From JADCRZ01 sp039921525 (GTDB taxonomy: Bacteria > Bacteroidota > Bacteroidia > Chitinophagales > Chitinophagaceae): 7,772 bases of DNA. The notes under the pieces were generated by a model. The model did not search any database. It was not told the origin of the DNA and saw nothing but the letters and a program-made list of their open reading frames with translations. The stretch is from NCBI GenBank assembly GCA_039921525.1, contig JBDSBP010000610.1, forward strand, positions 1-7,772, in the 5' to 3' direction. This document shows, one piece after another, positions 6,076 to 7,772 of the stretch (positions are counted from its first letter, which is position 1; each line of letters opens with the position of its first letter). A program made the translations under genes and the position numbers.

Positions 6076-6453
6076 GGAAGAAAAAGCACAAATTACTGGT
6101 GAACTTGAAACTGTTACATCTGAACAGTTTCCGGCTCGTACTTTATTATTGCCACACACATGTTTTTGGAGATAAATAATAACGAGCTCCAATATGAAAC
6201 CCTAATCCGGGATACATCTGCACTGAAAGAATTCATTGCTGCCAAATTCAAAACAGCAAAAATATCGGATAGGATAGCTGACATGAAAAACTTCTCTTAC
6301 AAAAAGTTGCCGCAGCGAAAAAATAACACCGCTGCAAGAGGCCAGTTAAAACCTCAATTAAAACAAATAATTTCTAATCCTCAGATATTCAGTAGTGAGG
6401 TTTCAGAATTTGCCGGAAAGATATTTAAGGAAAATTTTGATGACGATGAATAA
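5736..6453 (+). pseudogene. Unknown-family gene, copy 2, full length but with two frameshifts
   Basis: Three consecutive frames together give one protein of about 239 residues. Part 1 (ATG at 5736, stop at 5931-5933) starts MKNWVIQGLLYDFHPSPIN and ends VNKKS. A one-base loss at about 5929 then shifts the frame, and part 2 (from 5930, stop 6173-6175) continues LTLAVINKILENKESKQK. Copy 1 reads NKKSLTLAIIKK in one frame at this point, which proves the shift. A second shift at about 6145-6160 leads to part 3 (HMFLEINNNELQYETLI to a stop at 6451-6453), which ends in FDDDE. The protein is hydrophilic with no membrane segment or signal peptide; part 1 is rich in Tyr, His and Trp (IKYKWYHFHF) and part 3 is basic (KKLPQRKNNTAARGQLK). 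I do not recognise the family. A possible TTG start at 5643 would add 31 hydrophobic residues, but the same extension is stopped by TAG in copy 1, so ATG 5736 is preferred. Confidence 0.7.
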
Positions 6454-6570
6454 ACGAAGTGTGTATCAGGCATTCCGTCTCAAACAGCATTTAACAAAGA
6501 TCAGTATTCACTCGTAATTCTTTATGCACTGCCTTTATAAAGTGTTGTAGGACAATCGATCAATAGAAAT

Positions 6571-6832
6571 ACCCATCTAACCAAAAAATCAGATGACGAT
6601 TATTTTTGCAATGGAGGATAGAATCGAACAACTTTTGCAGTTCGAATTGCATTGTTTAAAAGAAAAAGTATGCGAATCTTGTGATAAAACAGAATGGATG
6701 GATAAACCGTTGCCATTAGAAGTTCACGGAGATAAATATAATAATGATTGAGTAACTTAAAAAATACTTTGTCCTAATTGTCAATATTTTACAAATACTT
6801 ATAAATATAAGAATATAAAAATTCTCCTATAA
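6571..6832 (+). pseudogene. HNH endonuclease remnant
   Basis: The longest clean piece runs from ATG 6593 (or 6611) to a stop at 6749-6751. It contains RIEQLLQFELHCLKEKVCES, with the zinc-binding pair CESC (6671-6682), then TEWMDKPLPLEVHGDKYNND. The family pattern is C-x-x-C, WxGKPIxLxLHHIDG and NN, then LSNLQILCPNCH. After the stop, adding one base and removing one gives DLSNLKILCPNC, with the second Cys pair at 6770-6781, and then FTNTYKYKN. Before 6593 another frame gives THLTKKSDDDYF, matching the usual stretch upstream of the HNH domain. The core motif is also damaged: only one His remains where two followed by Ile-Asp/Asn-Gly are expected, probably a short deletion. Such enzymes are often homing or phage-associated nucleases. 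No activity is expected. Confidence 0.75.
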
Positions 6833-6982
6833 GCTAACTGGTAACGCTGACAGAGTTAAAATATGGCGTGTGGGAGTTCTAATCACTCTGATAGTACAAT
6901 ATTGTAGACTACGTAGGGCGATGAGCGGCGATTTTTATGGAAAACTGAAACTCGGATAGTATTCAGGAGTGGGGTCGAATCC
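6833..6982. other. Intergenic stretch between HNH remnant and esterase
   Basis: No gene is visible. Several tRNA-like fragments occur but do not fold as a tRNA. A GGAGT/ACTCC dyad at about 6966-6993 overlaps the esterase stop codon and lacks a T-run, so it is a poor terminator. Confidence 0.4.
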
Positions 6983-7772
6983 TCAAATACTCCTTTCAAA
7001 AAACTTTTTAAAAAAAAACAGCTGGTAATCAATGCTGTTTTTACAATAGACCAAATTATGAGCTCCGGGCCGTTCAATATAATCGTGGTCGATTTTCATC
7101 TCTATCAATTTCTGGTGCAGGTTGCGGTTAACCTGTAGGAAGACATCATCAACACCAATATCAATGATTAAAGTAAGGTCCCCATTCTTCAAATTGCCTG
7201 TTAGGTTGATAACCGTATTATTTTCCCAATTTTGTTTACAACAAATAGAATCTCCTAATCTTTTTTTAATATCCCAGTTATTAGGGTAAGGTCTTATATC
7301 CGGTACACCAGTAACGCTTCCAGCGGCACCATAAACATCTTTGTGACGAATTCCAAGGTAAAGCCCGCCAGTTCCTCCCATACTTAAACCGGATATAGCA
7401 CGGTGTTTACTGTCGGCTATGGTTTTATAATTTTTATCCACGTAGTCTATTACTTCTTTACTTACAAATGTTTCATAACGAAAGGAAGAATCTACCGGGC
7501 TGTCAAAATACCAACTACCATAACCTCCATCAGGGCAAACAATAATAAGCTGCAGTTCGTCTACTTTATTTTTTAATTGCGGGGCTGCTGAAATCCATTG
7601 ATTATAGCTAGCACCATAGCCATGCAACAGGTAAACTACCGGAAAAGAAAGTCCAGCTGTTTTGTAGATATCCGGCTTTATGATAACACAGGAAATATTT
7701 TTTTTCATGGAATTACTGTGGATTGATATGGTATCCACTTCTCCAGCAAACATCAACTGCCATAAAAGGCAG
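6983..7772 (-). CDS. Esterase D-type alpha/beta hydrolase, 5' end beyond right edge
   Basis: The frame is open to the window edge, so the gene is partial at its 5' end. In-frame codons before the first visible ATG (complement of 7751-7753) read CLLWQL, the end of a hydrophobic stretch followed by MFAGEVDTISIHS, which looks like the end of a signal peptide. The protein is therefore probably exported, and the true start lies outside. Numbering from that ATG, the oxyanion-hole motif HGYG is at 44-47, the nucleophile elbow GLSMGG at 122-127 (Ser124), the candidate acid is Asp202 or Asp203 in DIGVDD, and the catalytic His is His232 in ERPGAHN. The order matches the putative esterase family (Pfam PF00756), which includes S-formylglutathione hydrolase, feruloyl and acetyl-xylan esterases and mycolyltransferases. 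A secreted Bacteroidota member most likely removes acyl groups from polysaccharides, but the substrate is inferred. All catalytic residues are present and the frame is clean. Confidence 0.88.
   Translation of the reverse strand, partial: CLLWQLMFAGEVDTISIHSNSMKKNISCVIIKPDIYKTAGLSFPVVYLLHGYGASYNQWISAAPQLKNKVDELQLIIVCPDGGYGSWYFDSPVDSSFRYETFVSKEVIDYVDKNYKTIADSKHRAISGLSMGGTGGLYLGIRHKDVYGAAGSVTGVPDIRPYPNNWDIKKRLGDSICCKQNWENNTVINLTGNLKNGDLTLIIDIGVDDVFLQVNRNLHQKLIEMKIDHDYIERPGAHNLVYCKNSIDYQLFFFKKFFERSI

Noticed and set aside
6825..6900. tRNA-like sequence: AGC...GCT D-arm with CTGGTAAC and a T-loop-like GTTCTAAT
   Set aside because: No acceptor stem pairs on either side, the anticodon stem does not form and the T-stem has a mismatch; at best an eroded relic.
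6958..6994. GGGGTCGAATCC resembling a tRNA T-arm, with a GGAGT/ACTCC dyad
   Set aside because: No D-arm or anticodon arm nearby, it overlaps the esterase stop codon, and there is no T-run for a terminator.
6883..7077. 64-codon minus-strand frame at the esterase 3' end
   Set aside because: Overlaps the esterase in another frame and has no recognisable protein character.
1..7772. CRISPR array, rRNA or riboswitch
   Set aside because: No regularly spaced short repeats, no rRNA-like conserved blocks and no known riboswitch core were seen on reading both strands.

Overview
The window looks like an accessory or scarred stretch of a Bacteroidota chromosome, most likely a Chitinophagaceae or Sphingobacteriaceae relative. 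It is AT-rich. Clear Shine-Dalgarno sites are absent. One promoter fits the Bacteroidota consensus (TTG, 19 nt, TAnnTTTG). Two integrase remnants belong to the Bacteroidota tyrosine recombinase type, and the large diheme peroxidase is a form common in that phylum. These assignments come from reading motifs; no database search was possible.

Layout, left to right. (1) Positions 1-493, minus strand: the N-terminal part of an integrase-type (DDE) transposase that runs off the left edge. (2) 646-1273, minus: an overlapping antitoxin/PIN-toxin pair with its own promoter at 1295-1324. (3) 1732-2225: copy 1 of a roughly 0.5 kb repeat, consisting of a strong terminator, a leader of about 115 nt and a frameshifted gene of unknown family. 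It is joined directly to a decayed tyrosine recombinase on the minus strand (2229-2483). (4) 2721-4682, plus: an intact 653-residue exported diheme cytochrome c peroxidase/MauG-type protein, the largest gene here. (5) 4940-5145, minus: a second recombinase remnant, the C-terminal end with HTARR, GH and the nucleophile Tyr. (6) 5434-5483: a 24-bp perfect palindrome beside a 19-bp copy of the 3' end of a tRNA-Asp gene, which is probably an old attachment site. (7) 5582-6453: copy 2 of the repeat, with a longer but also frameshifted version of the unknown gene. (8) 6571-6832: a broken HNH endonuclease. (9) 6983 to the right edge, minus: an intact esterase of the esterase D type whose signal peptide begins outside the window.

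The intact genes (toxin/antitoxin, peroxidase, esterase) have clean frames, while the genes between them carry several frameshifts each, so the damage looks like biological decay and not general sequencing error. The picture is a graveyard of one or more integrative elements (integrase, att site, HNH nuclease, transposase, toxin-antitoxin) around a peroxidase gene that has stayed intact. The most unusual item is the duplicated, terminator-led gene of unknown family that sits near integrase debris in both copies, but with the order of the two parts switched.
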